The position numbers were made by a program, and so were the translations under genes. Under the pieces are notes generated by a model. That model was not told the DNA's origin. It did not search any database and saw nothing but the letters and a program-made list of their open reading frames with translations. From Castanea sativa (Eukaryota > Streptophyta > Magnoliopsida > Fagales > Fagaceae), in assembly GCF_040712315.1 (NCBI RefSeq), contig NC_134016.1, forward strand, positions 2,581,501 to 2,645,500: a stretch of DNA of 64,000 nucleotides. Reading direction: 5' to 3'. Positions 48,447 to 61,194 of this stretch are shown here, one piece after another (position 1 is the first letter of the stretch; every line of letters starts with the position of its first letter).

Positions 48447-48723
48447 GAGTCCGTTTGGATAGAACTTATTTTGCTGAAACTGAAAACTGAAAACTGAAAA
48501 CACTGTAGCAAAATAATTTTTAAATGTGTGAATAGTACTGTGGGACCCATTTTTAATAAAAAAGTTACTGAAAAGTGAAATTTGTGGGACCTATGAACAG
48601 TGTATTTGTGTACTGTTCATGGCTGAAAAGTCAAACCTTGCGGCTGGGTTTAAAAAAAAAAAAAAAAAAAAAAAGGGAAGCAAAACGCGGACGTGAGACG
48701 CAGACTTGGATCCAAACACATTC
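48447..48723. mobile_element. MITE-like element upstream of UGT copy 4
   Basis: Ends gagtccgtttggat and (inverted) atccaaacacattc. The interior has repeated actgaaa units, a cactgtagcaaaata block and a gaacagtgtatttgtgtactgttc palindrome near 48596-48619. No clear TSD. The paralogous position upstream of copy 1 lacks it. Confidence 0.6.
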
Positions 48724-48733
48724 TTTGGCTCCT

Positions 48734-48734
<1 letters not shown>

Positions 48735-48767
<33 letters not shown>
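48735..48767. repeat. (GCGTCT)n hexanucleotide repeat
   Basis: Five and a half perfect units, next to a poly-T tract. It creates a short Leu/Arg-repeat frame, which is not a gene. Confidence 0.95.
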
Positions 48768-48837
48768 CCTGTCTTTTTTTTTTCTTTTGTCCAGCGTTGA
48801 TACACTATTCATGTCTCATGAACAGTACAAGACAAAT

Positions 48838-48966
48838 GAACATAATTTTTTTAAAACATTAATTGAAAAATATTGTTTTTTTTATTATTTTCAGTAGTAT
48901 GAACATAATTTTTTTTAAACATTAATTGAAAAATATTGTTTTTTTTTAAATTATTTTCAGTAGTTT
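48838..48966. repeat. Tandem duplication of ~63 bp
   Basis: Two adjacent copies containing gaacataat, an aacattaattgaaaaatattg block and attattttcagtag. Confidence 0.9.
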
Positions 48967-49491
48967 CAATAAAATAAGCGGTATTCAAATGCACATTTTG
49001 CCTCAATTATTTTGTGCGGCAAACTATAATTATTTGTCATCACTATAATATAAGCTCATTATTTTTTTCCTATCACTTAATTTATCACATAAAACAGTTG
49101 CGATAAAGTGCATATTTATGTGTTACATTGTTGTTTTACTGTGCCACACTTTTTTTTTTTTTTTACCTTACGCCAAGTGGGACATGTACGAAAGGTGAAA
49201 AATACTTGACACGTTTTAGAAATAAATGGATTTTGTTCAAAAATAAATGCTTATTGTGTTAATGAAAAAAAAAATGCATTTTATTGACTGCATTTCTTTT
49301 TGGGGTTAAATTACCAAGTTAATTTTCTTTTTATTTAAGGTTGTGCTTGGTTCAACAGATATTGATTTAAAAAAAAATTATATTTAATTATAAATGTTAG
49401 AGGTGACCTAACATGTTGGTCAACTGGAAATTGTTTATATAAAAGAACCAAGCTTAAACTATTTATGTACTTAAAATCAAATAACACTTGT
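48967..49491. other. Intergenic DNA of the UGT copy 4 unit
   Basis: Paralogous to 2880-3430 and 31220-31870. It contains the empty TAA site (about 49088) matching the MITE at 31302. No gene. Confidence 0.55.
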
Positions 49492-50099
49492 AATTAAGAA
49501 TAATTGTTTATATCAATCCAAGCTTAATAAACTATTTATATACAAGTATGATATCTCAAAAAGAAAACAAAAAAAAAAGTATTGGTTCATTAACAGCCCT
49601 TTAACCAGGTGCCCAAACAGGTTGCTCCCTTTCTTTTTTTTTTTCTTTTTTTTAACAAAGGAAATTCTGCATATTCTTGCACTTCCACCAATTACGGTTT
49701 ATTTCCATATTTTCTTTAGACATTCCACGTGATCCCTGTACAAAAAGAAATGGGACGCTTGATTATTTCTCAGCATGATAAATATTTATAAAAAATGTTG
49801 TAAAAATGTTGTGGACATATCATTTCTCTATTTATAATGCATAGCACGGTGATGTCCTGACTTTGCATTATAAATATAAATAATCAAACATCCCATTTCC
49901 TTTTGTACAGGGAGCACGTGGAATGTCTAAAGAAAATTTGGAAATAAACAGTAATTGATGGATCTGCAAGAATATGCAGAATTTCCTTTTTTTAGCAACC
50001 TGTTTGGGCACCTCTAAATGAACCAATTATCTTTTTTGAGACATCTTAGTTGTACATAAATAGTTTAAGCTTGGATTAATATAAACAATTATTCTTAAT
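49492..50099. repeat. Foldback element (~600 bp inverted repeat)
   Basis: The left arm 49492-49768 and right arm 49878-50099 are reverse complements, apart from poly-T length differences, around a ~109 bp spacer. Matching blocks include cacgtg-centred sequence near 49728/49916 and caagcttggatt-type sequence near the ends. The spacer is itself partly symmetrical (tttataatgca / tgcattataaa). No coding capacity. Confidence 0.85.
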
Positions 50100-52900
50100 A
50101 ACTTTTACATAAATTGTTTATATACTTGTTCATTTATTTAGTATTCAATTACAAGTATTAGAGGCGACTTGGAAATCTTGTTTGTATATCTAAAAATTAT
50201 TCTTAATTTGATACAGATATATAATATATCATATAAATTAAATAATGCTATTTGATTATATTTTTTATACATTCAATGATTGTTTGTTTAAATTCTGCAA
50301 TCTTTAACCTTTTAGGTATTTTTTTAATCTTAATTATTTTACTTAATAAGTTTTTGATAATTAGATAGTTACAACAAATAATAAGGGATCTGAACACTAG
50401 ATGTCCATGTTGTAAACATTGAGAGAGATTGTAATAGATTGTAATTTATCTCCTAAAAAAAAGTAGTAATTTAATTTGAAAATCTAGGTACACAAGCAAA
50501 TTAAAAACTATTGAGTTATAAAATAGTATTAAACTTAAAACTTGTATTGCATATTGAATTGTGCTTATTAAGACTATTCTACGTAATATATATGGATACA
50601 GTACATAGTATATTCGGCCATCCTAATAACAAATTCCTGGCTCCATCATTGTCACCGCCCCTACTAACGTTCTTGGCCTTCGGTGGCTAGCCACCACCAT
50701 TGGTGGTCAGTGCCGGCCACCTCCACCACCACTCCCTAATCATGATTTTTTTATCTAAAATTTTGCTTTTTCATTATTTATGTGTTTGGGAGACGAGTAA
50801 TTGTGAGAAATTTATAAAAATGAAATTTTCCATAGCATTTTCAAGAATGCAACCAAACATATAAAAATAATTTTTTTCAAATAAAAAATATTTTTCGTTA
50901 AGCCAAACAAAGACGTAAGTAATTTTTTTTTTAAAAAGTGAAAGAATATATAGAATATATAGCAAACAAAGCGTGGATGCATTGGCACCTCATGTGTTTG
51001 TGGCTTTGTGCATGGTGCAAAAAGCATTGTAGATAAAAGTCAAATTTAGTTAAAATAGTATAGTATGACCCATAAATAATACCAAAAAGTGTAACTTCAT
51101 CCATAAATAATAGCAAAAATAAGCTGGCAAATTTCATCTATGCTAAACGCACACTAAATTTTGCAGAGCAATGCTAGTTTTTAATTATCTTTTTTGAAAT
51201 AGAGCTACTTTTTAATTAAATGGTAAAAATGGTTTACCTTCCCTTAAAAAAGAAAAAAATTGAATGGTTCACGTTCCCTAAAAAAAAATTGAATGGTTCA
51301 TGTTTTTTGTTTAAACTGATCAATTAATAGTTTTTTTTTTTTTATAGGGATCGATTAATCGTTTTTTTTTTTTGGATAGCATTAATAGTTAATACTTTAC
51401 ATATGCAACTCCTTTGTAGTTCAGACTATGTTATCTATCAAATGGTGGGTAAAGAATAAAAGTTCCAATCCTATCAAGAAATGATAATCTCATGTGCCAA
51501 AGCATACTGGCCTTCAAAGACAAAAGTCTGAACATCAAAATAATTGTTGACAGAGAAGAAAAATGTGTGTGGCATGTCATTTTCTACCAATCTAATCATC
51601 CTTCCCAGTGACCAGATCACCAAATACAAAATGCCAAATTAAAAGAAAGCCCAATCTTTGTCGCAAATTTGACGCATATATAAGATTTATGCACCTTTTT
51701 TTTTTCTTTTTCTTTTTTTATGAACAAAAAGAATGGATATAGGGGGTGATCTGAGTTGGTATCTTCTACCTGGGTGTTGTCATAGTGACATTCTATTGAA
51801 CATAAGCTGAGATTTTTGTTGCAAATTTGATGCATAAGATCTATGCACTTGTTAATGCTTCTACGAAATTAAAATTATAATTGTATGTGGGAACTGGGAA
51901 CTCATAAAAGACAATTCACACGAAAATTATCTGTTTCTAATGGGGAAACTCATATAAAATTGCAAAATATGTGCATCAGTGCATTCGTATGGGGGGAATC
52001 GTTAAAATTAATAAAAGACATACTCTTTTTATTTTCTAATGCATAACATGATAGAAGCCAATCTCGTAGTATGAAGAAATTGAGTCTTTGACATGAAAAG
52101 TCATAGACGACTCTTTTATCTAACAATTATACAGGCCAACGACCGTATTATGATACAAAAAGACAATCTTGGTCTGTATATATGTTATATAAAACAGTCG
52201 TTTATGACCTTTTCTGTTCATAGTCTTTATAATAAGTTGTTACAATTCTCAAAGACAATATTTTGGTAGCCCTTCTCTATAAATATTAATGTCAGAACAA
52301 AACGGTTGGTTGCATAATTCTTTGTATAGATTCATGTATGCATAAAAAATAGTTTATAAAAATGTTGGAAACCCATAGAAGACAATCTAATCATAACTCC
52401 TTTTTTTGTCTTTTTTTGTTTTACGTAATAGAGTGGTTTACGACTCTTTCTGTTCATAGTCCTTGTAATATAAAAAATAAAAAATTGTTAAAAAAAAGTT
52501 TCGAGACAATAACATCATAACTCTTTTCTAATATATATATCAACTTTTTTCTAATGATTATAGTTTTTAAAACTAGACCGACTACTAGAAACTGGGTTAA
52601 CCAAAAACTGGTCATCAATTCAGTTTTTCAAACTCAAAAATTTTAAAATTTATTTTTGCTGTGACCAAGGTTGGAGCTATTGTTAGACGTGGAGGGCAGT
52701 ACACGACGCCCCTCCTGCCCCCAACTTAAAAAAAAAAAAAATACTAGTATATACATACATATAAGTGGTAAATATTATACACATTTACAAAAAAAAAAGG
52801 GTAGATATTGTACAAATTTTGCAAATGTATACAAAATTTGTCAATTTTTATGGGTTTACAATATTAATTTAAATTGTAAGTACAATGTATATATAGAGAT
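50100..52900. other. Intergenic DNA, no gene seen
   Basis: The stretch 50160-51030 is paralogous to 4520-5570 upstream of UGT copy 1. The rest is AT-rich unique sequence with poly-T and poly-A tracts. Short open frames lack any recognisable motif. Confidence 0.5.
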
Positions 52901-53580
52901 ACTATGAAAATGTTGTAACGCATGTGTCAATTCCTTATGAGTCAAAATAAAATTAAATAAAATATCATACCAAGATCTAGCACAACTAAAAAAATAAGGT
53001 ATTGTATTGTGAAAATGTCGTGATATTTTGTTAGTATCATAATATTTTCACAATTATTGAGGTGTAAGTTCCTTATAGATTAAAGTAAGATAATAAAATA
53101 TTAGACTGAGATCCACCACAATTGAAAATAGAGATATTGTGAAAATGTTATGATATTTTGTTGTATTTATAGATTTTTTTTTTTTTTGGTTTAGTCAAAT
53201 TTTGTAATCTATATATAAAAAGTGTGAATGAGAAAAGTTACAATAGCTTCGCTACAATAGTTTTGACTTGTTTAATTTTCACTATTTCGCTGGCCTTTTT
53301 TTGTTATGAATGCATAAAGCTACAATAGATTTACTACATTATGTTTAGTTTGTCCAACTCGCATTGTTTCACATTATAATAAGATATTAACACATCAAAC
53401 TCACACAATATTTTCACAATTGTTGAGGGTCTCATTTCTTATAGGTCAAAATAAAATAATAAATATCATACTGAAACCAACCACGACTAAAAATAAAGAT
53501 ATTGTGAAAAAAGAAGTGCAACATCCACAATATTTTTCACAACACTTTCATAGCAAATCATGAGTGGTAAATTGTTATTG
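52895..53580. repeat. Diverged repeats flanking the LTR element
   Basis: A ~130-150 bp unit with attgtgaaaatgttatgatat and later ccttataggtcaaaataaa-type sequence recurs three times. A further diverged copy lies at 61040-61170, just across the LTR element. Confidence 0.55.
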
Positions 53581-53589
53581 ATTCAAATT

Positions 53590-54521
53590 CGTTAGGTTCT
53601 AAGACCTTAGGGACTAATGTATTAGAATTTCAATATGTAATGTGTTGGCAAACCATGATCAAAACATTTAGTTTAGGTTTAGACTTGCTCAAAGTTTGGT
53701 TTAATGTAAGTTTGGAATCGAGTAATTGCAGGAAATTACTGTTCTATTTCTGCAAAGCTCGATCGATCAAAGAATAGACTCGATCGATCGAGAATCGTAG
53801 ATTAGGAATTTTCTGCAGAATTTTAAGTTGGCCAAAACAGCAGTTCAAGCCTATTAAGGATTAGGATTTCAGATTTATTTCTTCTTGTATATAAAGGAAA
53901 CCCTAAGCATGTTTTTAAAAGGTTTTTTAAGAGAGAAAAAAGTGTGCCTCTTTTGTAGATTTAGGGTTTTGTACCCAAAAGCTCTCTACATCTTTTGTTG
54001 TTATTTATGCTCTATGTGTGTGTGAATCTCTTGTGAAATCTAGAGGTGTTTGCCTTCATATATATTTAGGGTTATCAAGATCAAGATTGATGTCGATAGC
54101 TTGATGATCGTTTCAGTTGCTGCATAAAGAGCTTAAAGATATACAAGTGGTATACTTGTGGATGCTATGGATTTGAGAAAGAAGTAGTCTGTGGATTCAG
54201 AGCTGTCACGTGGTCGTGGTAGTAAGTTTTCTACTCGAGGTAACAATAGTAAGTTAGTGGTTTAAGTCGCTATTGTGTAAATTTTAATTCTTTCATAGTG
54301 GATCTTTTTTTACCTTGAAGATAATTATGTTAAATCTTCTCCAGGTTTTTATCGGTTTGATTTTCCTGGGTTATCATATCGTGTGTTCTTTATTTTTTCG
54401 CATTGTTTTACATTATATGATTTGCTTGTGTTAACCTAGATTTGAATAATTTACCTAAGTTAATCACTTGGCTAAATAACTAAATTAATCTGTTTGTGTT
54501 TGAGGGGTCTAAAAACGTACA
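53590..54521 (+). repeat. 5' LTR of the gag-only element
   Basis: 932 bp, starting cgttaggttc (TG decayed to CG) and ending gtaca. It contains two atcgatcga tracts (about 53759-53800) and a TATA box, tatataaa, at 53888-53895 that probably drives element transcription. Confidence 0.9.
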
Positions 54522-54523
54522 AG

Positions 54524-54535
54524 TGGTATCAGAGC
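54524..54535 (+). other. Primer binding site (initiator Met-tRNA)
   Basis: tggtatcagagc, two bases after the LTR: the standard complement to the 3' end of plant initiator tRNA-Met. Confidence 0.9.
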
Positions 54536-54882
54536 GAGTTAGCTCTATTGGTTAGATCCTTTGATCTAAGAGTTGATCATTGGTCCCTGTTATCATGGAT
54601 AATTTTAAGTGTCTTACTGTTTTTGATTGTGATGATTTGAATAAAAAGGACACTATTGTTTCCATTTATCTTATTGATGCCTATGAAACTCTCCGTAAAG
54701 AATTATTGAAATATATGAAAATTGCTAAGAAATTCAAGGAAGAGTTAAAATTGACTAATCTTGAAAAAGAGGAATTGATTGTTAGATTAGATGAATATAA
54801 TAAAAAGAATAAATTTTTGAGAAATCAAATTTCCTCTCAAGATGAGAAGATGAAAAGCTTGGAACAAGAGTTAGTTGAATCT

Positions 54883-56909
54883 TGTTGAGGGCCAAAATTT
54901 CACAAGAAAACCCATTCCATGAAAAGTAAGGAAAGAACATTGGCCTTAACAAAAGAAGGCCAAATTCATGAAGTTAAGAAGGCCCAAAATCCCAAAAAAG
55001 AAGAAAAAAGAAAGAAATAATGTAAAAAAAAAAAAAGAGGATCTCAGATAAGGATCCTGACCAGAGGACATGCAGTAAGGATCTCGGCCAGACCAGAGGA
55101 CATGTAGCAAGGATCTCAGTTAGGCCAGAGGATATGCAGCAAGAAAAATCAACATCAAGGCTCTATGTATGTTCATATTTCCAGCAAAGAACAAGCCATT
55201 AAAAAATCCAGCAAAAAATAAGGTATTATCTTTATAACCCATGGTCCAAGCCCGTGGAATCCCGAGTGGATAGTAAGGGAGGAATGGTTTGGTCGGTAGG
55301 GGAGAAATTTCTGGTGAAAGGAGGATCCCGAAACTTTTCCTTAGTTCATATATTTACTTGGAATGCATGAACTAATAGAAAACTCAGTTCTCTCATGTGC
55401 ATGACACCTCCCCACAATTTCCTCTTAATTGTCATTTTCAATAAAGCTGTCACAGTACACCGAGCAGCCCACCTATTCCATTTAACTTTTCAAGAAGGAA
55501 TCTTGCATTTATAGCTAAAGCCAAATGTCCCTTTTGAGTTATAATTGCCTATATTAGCTAAATCTCTGTCCAATGCACATTTTCAGGTCACAAAGGACGT
55601 AGTTTTACCCAGCAAACCTGGCATGTCCTCCTCCGGGGTCCCAGACCAGGTTTGCTATGTCATTTTCAACAATGCTATGATAATACGCTGAACAACCTAC
55701 CCATTCCTTTGACTTTCCCAGAAGAAATCTTGCATTTATAGCTAAAACCAAATGCCCCTTTTGAGTTATAATTGCTTAAATAAGCTAAACCTCTACCTAA
55801 TGCACCTTTTCAGGTCACAGAGGACGTAGTTTTACTTAGCAAACTTGGCACATCCTTTCCTGGGGTCCCAGACTAGATCTGCTATAAAAAGAACACAACG
55901 CATAGCAGAAAGGAGGGATTCGGATGGGAGAAAAATGGGTATTCAGGGGAAAAGTTCAGAGGTTTAAAACACATATTCTTAGAGTTTTAGAAGCCCAGCA
56001 AGGGAGAGAAAGAAATAAACAAAAGAGAGAGCCAAGGGGTAGGAATTTGTCCCATATCCTTGAGATTATTCGAAACATTACTTAGCCTCCAAAAAAATAT
56101 AAGCCAAAAACATGCATACATCAGATATCACTTTCTCCCACAAAAATCCTCCTTACCTAACTATCTTGGAAGGTAATGCCCAAGCAAAGTCACTTGAACT
56201 TGAGTTCCAAATCCCACAAGTCTTGTGTAAAAGCACTAAGTTTGTGAGAATTGGGGCCAGGATTCTCGTGGCTGAATCATTCTTATGAAATTCATTTATA
56301 TATATATATATATATATGTTTATGTATTAAAAATGTATATCCTAATCTAAGAAACTAGCAATTACTTAAAGATATGTATATTGTGTAGTGTGTTCTTATA
56401 CAGGATTTATAGAGGTAAAGAGAGATGACAAAACTCTATTGCATAATAAGCATGGAGAAAGATAGTATAGTTTAGAGAATTAGTATTCTAGGTTTTCACA
56501 GGCCTAGTATCCCTGGGAACCACGATTTCACTCCCGGGGTACCATGACAGTACGCTCGGGGTACCAAGTGAATGAACTCTTTTTAAACGTTCACACAATA
56601 AAAGATAAGCCTTAAATATTCTATTTCAATCTCCTTCTTATTGTGAATATTATGAATACTTATTCTACTTATTTTGTAAGGGTAAATGGTCATTTTATGA
56701 CATCAAAACACTTCTAATGGTATTTTATTGCTTAGGAGGAATTACATTTTTGCCTTAAGGAGATTTATGTGACTTGCCCAAAACTTCGTTCATAATCAGC
56801 CCTCATTTAGCTACAGTGAACCAAGCCCAGTCCACCAAACAAAAAATAAAGCGCCCAGGATCCTTGTTTTTACATGGGTCTGGGTACCGTCCAAAAAAGG
56901 ACCCTTACA
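54883..56909 (+). mobile_element. Solo LTR (2027 bp) nested in gag
   Basis: Starts tgttgagggcc and ends cccttaca, with an exact 5 bp TSD, AATCT (54878-54882 and 56910-56914). Removing the insert and one TSD copy leaves gag in frame, which confirms the borders. It contains a TATA box at 55883-55890 and an AATAAA signal at 56597-56602, as expected for an LTR in plus orientation. It also has short gaggacatg repeats at 55050-55145. Confidence 0.9.
55431..55885. repeat. Tandem duplication (~228 bp unit) in the nested LTR
   Basis: Two copies starting gtcattttca at 55431 and 55659. Shared blocks include cttgcatttatagctaaa, ttttgagttataattgc, aggacgtagttttac and ggggtcccaga. It lies just upstream of the TATA box, so it could be a duplicated enhancer-like region. 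Confidence 0.85.
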
Positions 56910-57538
56910 AATCTAAAGCTAAAATTGAAAATTTGACTAGCACCATGCCTGCTGTTGATAACAGAAGTGTTTCTATTTCTCTTAAGCCTAAAGCTAAAAA
57001 AGTTTATATCCCTCCTTTCAAGAGGAATAATAAAGAAAAGACTTATTTTGCTAGGTTAGATAAAGGTAAAAGTTCTGATGTAGACGCTGAAGTTCCTAAA
57101 CCTATGTCTAAACATACTGCAAGTGTGCAAAAGAAATCTGTTTTTGTGCCTACTTGTCACCTTTGTGGTGTTGTTGGTCATATTAGATCAAATTGTTCTT
57201 TGTTGTGGCAAAAACCAAAATCTAAGACTAGATTTGCTGTTAGGAATACTAATGTTCTTAAATTTGTTCATGTTTGTCACTTTTGTGGTGTCTCCGGTCA
57301 CATTTGTCCTAAATGTCAAAAATTGAAATTTAAAATTTCTGTATTTCAATCTAAGATATGTGATGATATTTCTCCTGCCATAAGTCCAAATAAATTGTTT
57401 CATATGCTTTTGAAAAATTTAAGCTCGCTGGCTTGTGAAAGGAAATTGCAAGATTTCAGTTTTTCTCAGAAGATTGGTGTAATTCCTCAAATATACTCTG
57501 CTTGTGCTATATGGATGAGAAAAGATTTTCTAAAGTGA

Positions 57539-60080
57539 GTACTGTTTACTTGTCTTTGATTTAATTCTTTCAATTAATTGTGGACATGTTTTCTTTTAGT
57601 TTTTGGTTATTTTATTTTCTTAGGTTGTTTTTTTTTTATTTTAAAAAAAATCCAAAAACATTAAAAATTTTCAAAAGGACAAAAATATTTTATTTTGTGT
57701 CTTATTTTATTTATTTTGAGGATTACATGAATTATTATATCTCTCTTGATTTAGAACATGCTTGACATTGTGGAGAAATTTGAATAATATGTGTTATATA
57801 AGTACTAAGCTATTTCTGATTTTGTGTGAGTATGTACTAGTTTGTACATGTACTCATGGGTTAATTAAGAAATTGATATTTTTTGTTTGTGTACCCTCTA
57901 TAGCTTAGTTTAGCACCATCATGCATTGTTTTTGCATTTTATTCATTAAGTATAATGAGTGCTTTTAGTTTTGGTCATAAATTTTTTTTAAACCAAAAAG
58001 ATTTTTATGTGTTTTGTATTACACATCATGAATATGTAATTGAGGTTGGCCAAATTATCTTTACATAACATGTTTATGTACCTTGTTTAGCTTAGACGAG
58101 CTTATTTTATTACACTTTAATAGTTTGAGCTTTGTAGTGTATGTTATGTGGGAATTGTTTATAGTTTTTTATCATATGATCTTGATATTGAAGTCACATG
58201 CCTTTCATTGTTGGAGTTGAACTTAATGAGAAATGCATAAATAACCATCTCACCACTGTTTACTAGCCAATCATGAACACCTTAGTGCATATTGTAAGAT
58301 TTTGTGGTCGAGAAAATGTAGCACATGCATAAAAAGAACATAAGGTGTAGCCTCGGATTAATACTAAAATTAGTGTGTACATTATTGGGCTATAATAACT
58401 TCACAATCAAATAAAATTGGTGTGTACATTATCTTGCCTATTTTAATTAGTTTCAAAACAAATAAAATTGGTGTGTACATTATGAGACAAAATAAGAAAT
58501 TTACATGATTGCAAGCTTCTATTCTAGGAGATGTGGGAGTTATATGATGTAACTCTTTAGGTGATAGTCACTTTCAAATTTATGTGATGAATAATGTAGA
58601 AATTGTGATTAATTACTATCTACATATCACCTCACATGTATCTCATGCTATTACTAGTTGCACACACTTCCTAAGTTATTCTTTATTAAACTTAGTACAT
58701 GAAATTGTGTGTGAATTTGGATTAGCCATCCAAGATTATGTTTTCTATGGTGTTTAATGCAAAATATGGTTAAGAGTTTGAAAATTTTTGTTTTAAAGAT
58801 CTGGGTTGAATTCATGTGTTTTTGAAAAAATATTAGTCTCATACTCATGCATTTCATTCATGAAATGTTGTGCTTTGAGGAGTTTCTGCATAAAATTGCT
58901 TTGTTTTTCAAAAATTTAAGTTTTCCAGATTTTGGATCGATCGAAGTTATTTCTCGACCGATCGAAAATGCGATAAAAATTTTGGTTTGAATCCACCTGG
59001 CTCGATTGGTATTCGATCGATACTCAACCAATCGAAACTGAAAAATTTGCAGTTTTTATGTTTTTGACCAAATCTTTTTTTTCATGCATCATTTATGTTT
59101 AGGATTCAAATGAAATGCATTATTCTTTGTATCCAACTTGCAGTTTTGCAGTTATATCTCTTATTGGTTTCACACATAACATGCATACACTTTGCTAAAT
59201 TGGGTACTCAACTTGATTTAAAAATTGATTGATTAATTTTTGAGTCCTTTGTACATTTTAGTATATGCTATTTTTTATGTGTGAACTATAAAAAATATTT
59301 TTCTCAAGAGCTATGGTGGATGTGCAAATGTTTTCTCTACTCATGCAACTGTTTATGGGTCACATAGTGTCAAGTTTGCATTTATTGAAAGAGATAATAT
59401 TTTTCTTCAAGTGAATCCTTAATTTTTTTAAGTTAGGTTTGTGTGTTTTTAGTTTTCCCCACCTCCTAATTTTTCCCCAAAACTGTTTTCCCAAAACTTG
59501 TTTTGTTTTTCCTATTTTTATAGGTGGAGAAAAGCTTTTTTTAACCTTTGTTATTCATAAGGGGAGTTGTTGCTCTTCATAGAGAGAGTTGTCTTTATTT
59601 TCTATAGAGTTGAATTGTTTTGTGTTCCCTTAATTCTCCATTTTCTCTTATTCTCTATTGCGTATGTTTTCTAACTGCCTTCTAATTAGGTTGTCTTTGT
59701 CAACACGTGACAAAAATGGGAAGAAATAGATGAAATGTGGGAATCTTATTTATTTTGTTTAGGGGGAGATGAAATTTTTTTTGAAAAGGGGGAGACAATA
59801 AAAGTTTTTGATGTATCTAACTTAGGGGGAGAGTTAGTTTACTTTTGTTTTTTATATTGTGTTTCATATTAGTTTACTTGTATTTTTTACACATGCGTTT
59901 ATGTGTTTGTTAAGTATTTCTAGAATTTACAGGTTGATTTAGTCGTGCTGTTATCTATTCTTGCAATTGATAGATAGTGGTTAGGTTGAATTGTTTTTGA
60001 TAGGGCATTTTTAATGTAATGGGTTGTTCTTGTAACTTTGAGCATTTTGTATTTTGTCACAGATTTCCAAAAAGGGAGAT
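57539..60080. other. Non-coding internal region of the gag-only element
   Basis: No pol motifs on either strand. AT-rich. The repeated phrase ttggtgtgtacatta occurs at about 58418 and 58469. A cluster of atcgatcga/accgatcga motifs at 58935-59035 echoes those in the LTRs. G-rich runs at 59762-59835 precede the polypurine tract. Confidence 0.6.
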
Positions 60081-61009
60081 TGTTAGGTTCTAAGACCTTA
60101 GGGACTAATATATTAGAACTTCAATATGTAATGTGTTGGCAAACCATGATCAAAACATTTAGTCTATGTTTAGACTTGCTCAAAGTTTGGTTTAATGTAA
60201 GTTTTGAATCGAGTAATTGCAAGAAATTACTGTTCTATTTCTGCAAAGTTCAATCGATCGAAGAATAGACTCGATCGATCGAGAATCGTGGATCAGGAAT
60301 TTTCTGCAGAATTTTAAGTCAACCCAAACAGCAATTCAAGCTTATTAAGGATTAGGGTTTCAGATCTATTTCTTCTAGTATATAAAGGAAACCCTAAGCA
60401 TGTTTTTAAAAGGCTTTTTAAGAGAGAGAAGAGTGTGCTTCTTTTGTAGATCTAGAGTTTTGTACCCAAAAGCTCTCTTAATCTTTTGTTATTGTTTATG
60501 TTGTGTGTGTGAATCTCTTGTGAGATCCAAAGGTGTTTGCCATCATACATACTTAGGGTTATCAAGATCGAGATTGATGTCAAGAGCTTGGTGATCGTTT
60601 CAGTTGCTGCATAAAGAGCTTAAAGATATACAAGTGGTATACTTGTGGATGCTGTGGATCTAAGAAGGAAGTAGTTCGTGGACTCGGAGCTGTCACGTGG
60701 TCGTGGTAGTAAGTTTCCTACTCGAGGTAGCAATAGGGTGTTAGTGATCTAAGTTACTACTGTGTAAACTTCAATTCTTTCATAGTGGATCTTGTTTTAC
60801 TTTGAGGATAGTTAGGTTAAATCCTCCCCAAATTTTTACCAGTTTGATTTTCCTGGGTTATCATATCGTGTGTTCTTTATTTTTTTCGCATTATTTTACA
60901 TTATATGATTTGCTTGTGTTAACCTAGATCTGAATAATTTGCCTAAATTAATCACTTGGGTAAATAACTAGGTTAATATATTTGTGTTTAAGGGGTCTAA
61001 AAAAGTACA
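60081..61009 (+). repeat. 3' LTR of the gag-only element
   Basis: 929 bp, tgttaggttc to gtaca, with tatataaa at 60379-60386. Differs from the 5' LTR at scattered positions and small indels. Confidence 0.92.
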
Positions 61010-61194
61010 AAATTTAAATTTACCAATGAAATTACTTTTTTGCTCACCAATAACAATCTGTTGTGAAAATGTCATGGACATAACATTTTTTGTGAAAATG
61101 TTAAGACATCTTGCTGTTGTAACAATATTTTCAATGCTGTTGAGCTGCCAATTCTTTAAAAGTCAAATAAAATATAACAAAATTATAAAGGTAT

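Larger units (their letters stand above)
54580..57538 (+). pseudogene. gag of the LTR element, split by a solo LTR
   Basis: The first part (54580-54882) encodes a helical, Lys/Glu/Leu-rich segment with coiled-coil character (ending SLEQELVES). The second part (56915-57538) continues in the same frame after the insertion and its TSD. It has a basic linker (KVYIPPFKRNN) and two CCHC zinc knuckles: CHLCGVVGHIRSNC at about 57158-57199 and CHFCGVSGHICPKC at about 57275-57316. Gag would package element RNA; two knuckles are consistent with that. The insertion puts a stop one codon past the junction, so the full product cannot be made. The start codon choice within 54580-54600 is uncertain. Confidence 0.8.
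53590..61009 (+). mobile_element. Gag-only LTR retrotransposon (copia-like, non-autonomous)
   Basis: LTRs at 53590-54521 and 60081-61009, with an exact 5 bp TSD, AAATT (53585-53589 and 61010-61014), and an initiator-Met primer site. The body holds a gag-like ORF, split by a solo LTR, and then ~2.5 kb with no protease, integrase or RT. The region before the 3' LTR has repeated g-rich stretches (gggggagatg, gggggagac, gggggagag) ending aaaaagggagat at the LTR. Copia affinity rests on the primer site and gag style. It would need enzymes from a relative in order to move. Confidence 0.9.

Noticed and set aside
48575..48862. Three overlapping open frames near a hexanucleotide repeat
   Set aside because: Driven by (GCGTCT)n and homopolymer tracts; no conservation in the paralogous units.
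54524..54535. Possible tRNA-related gene
   Set aside because: Only the 12-base primer complement is present; there is no cloverleaf around it. It is the LTR element's primer binding site.
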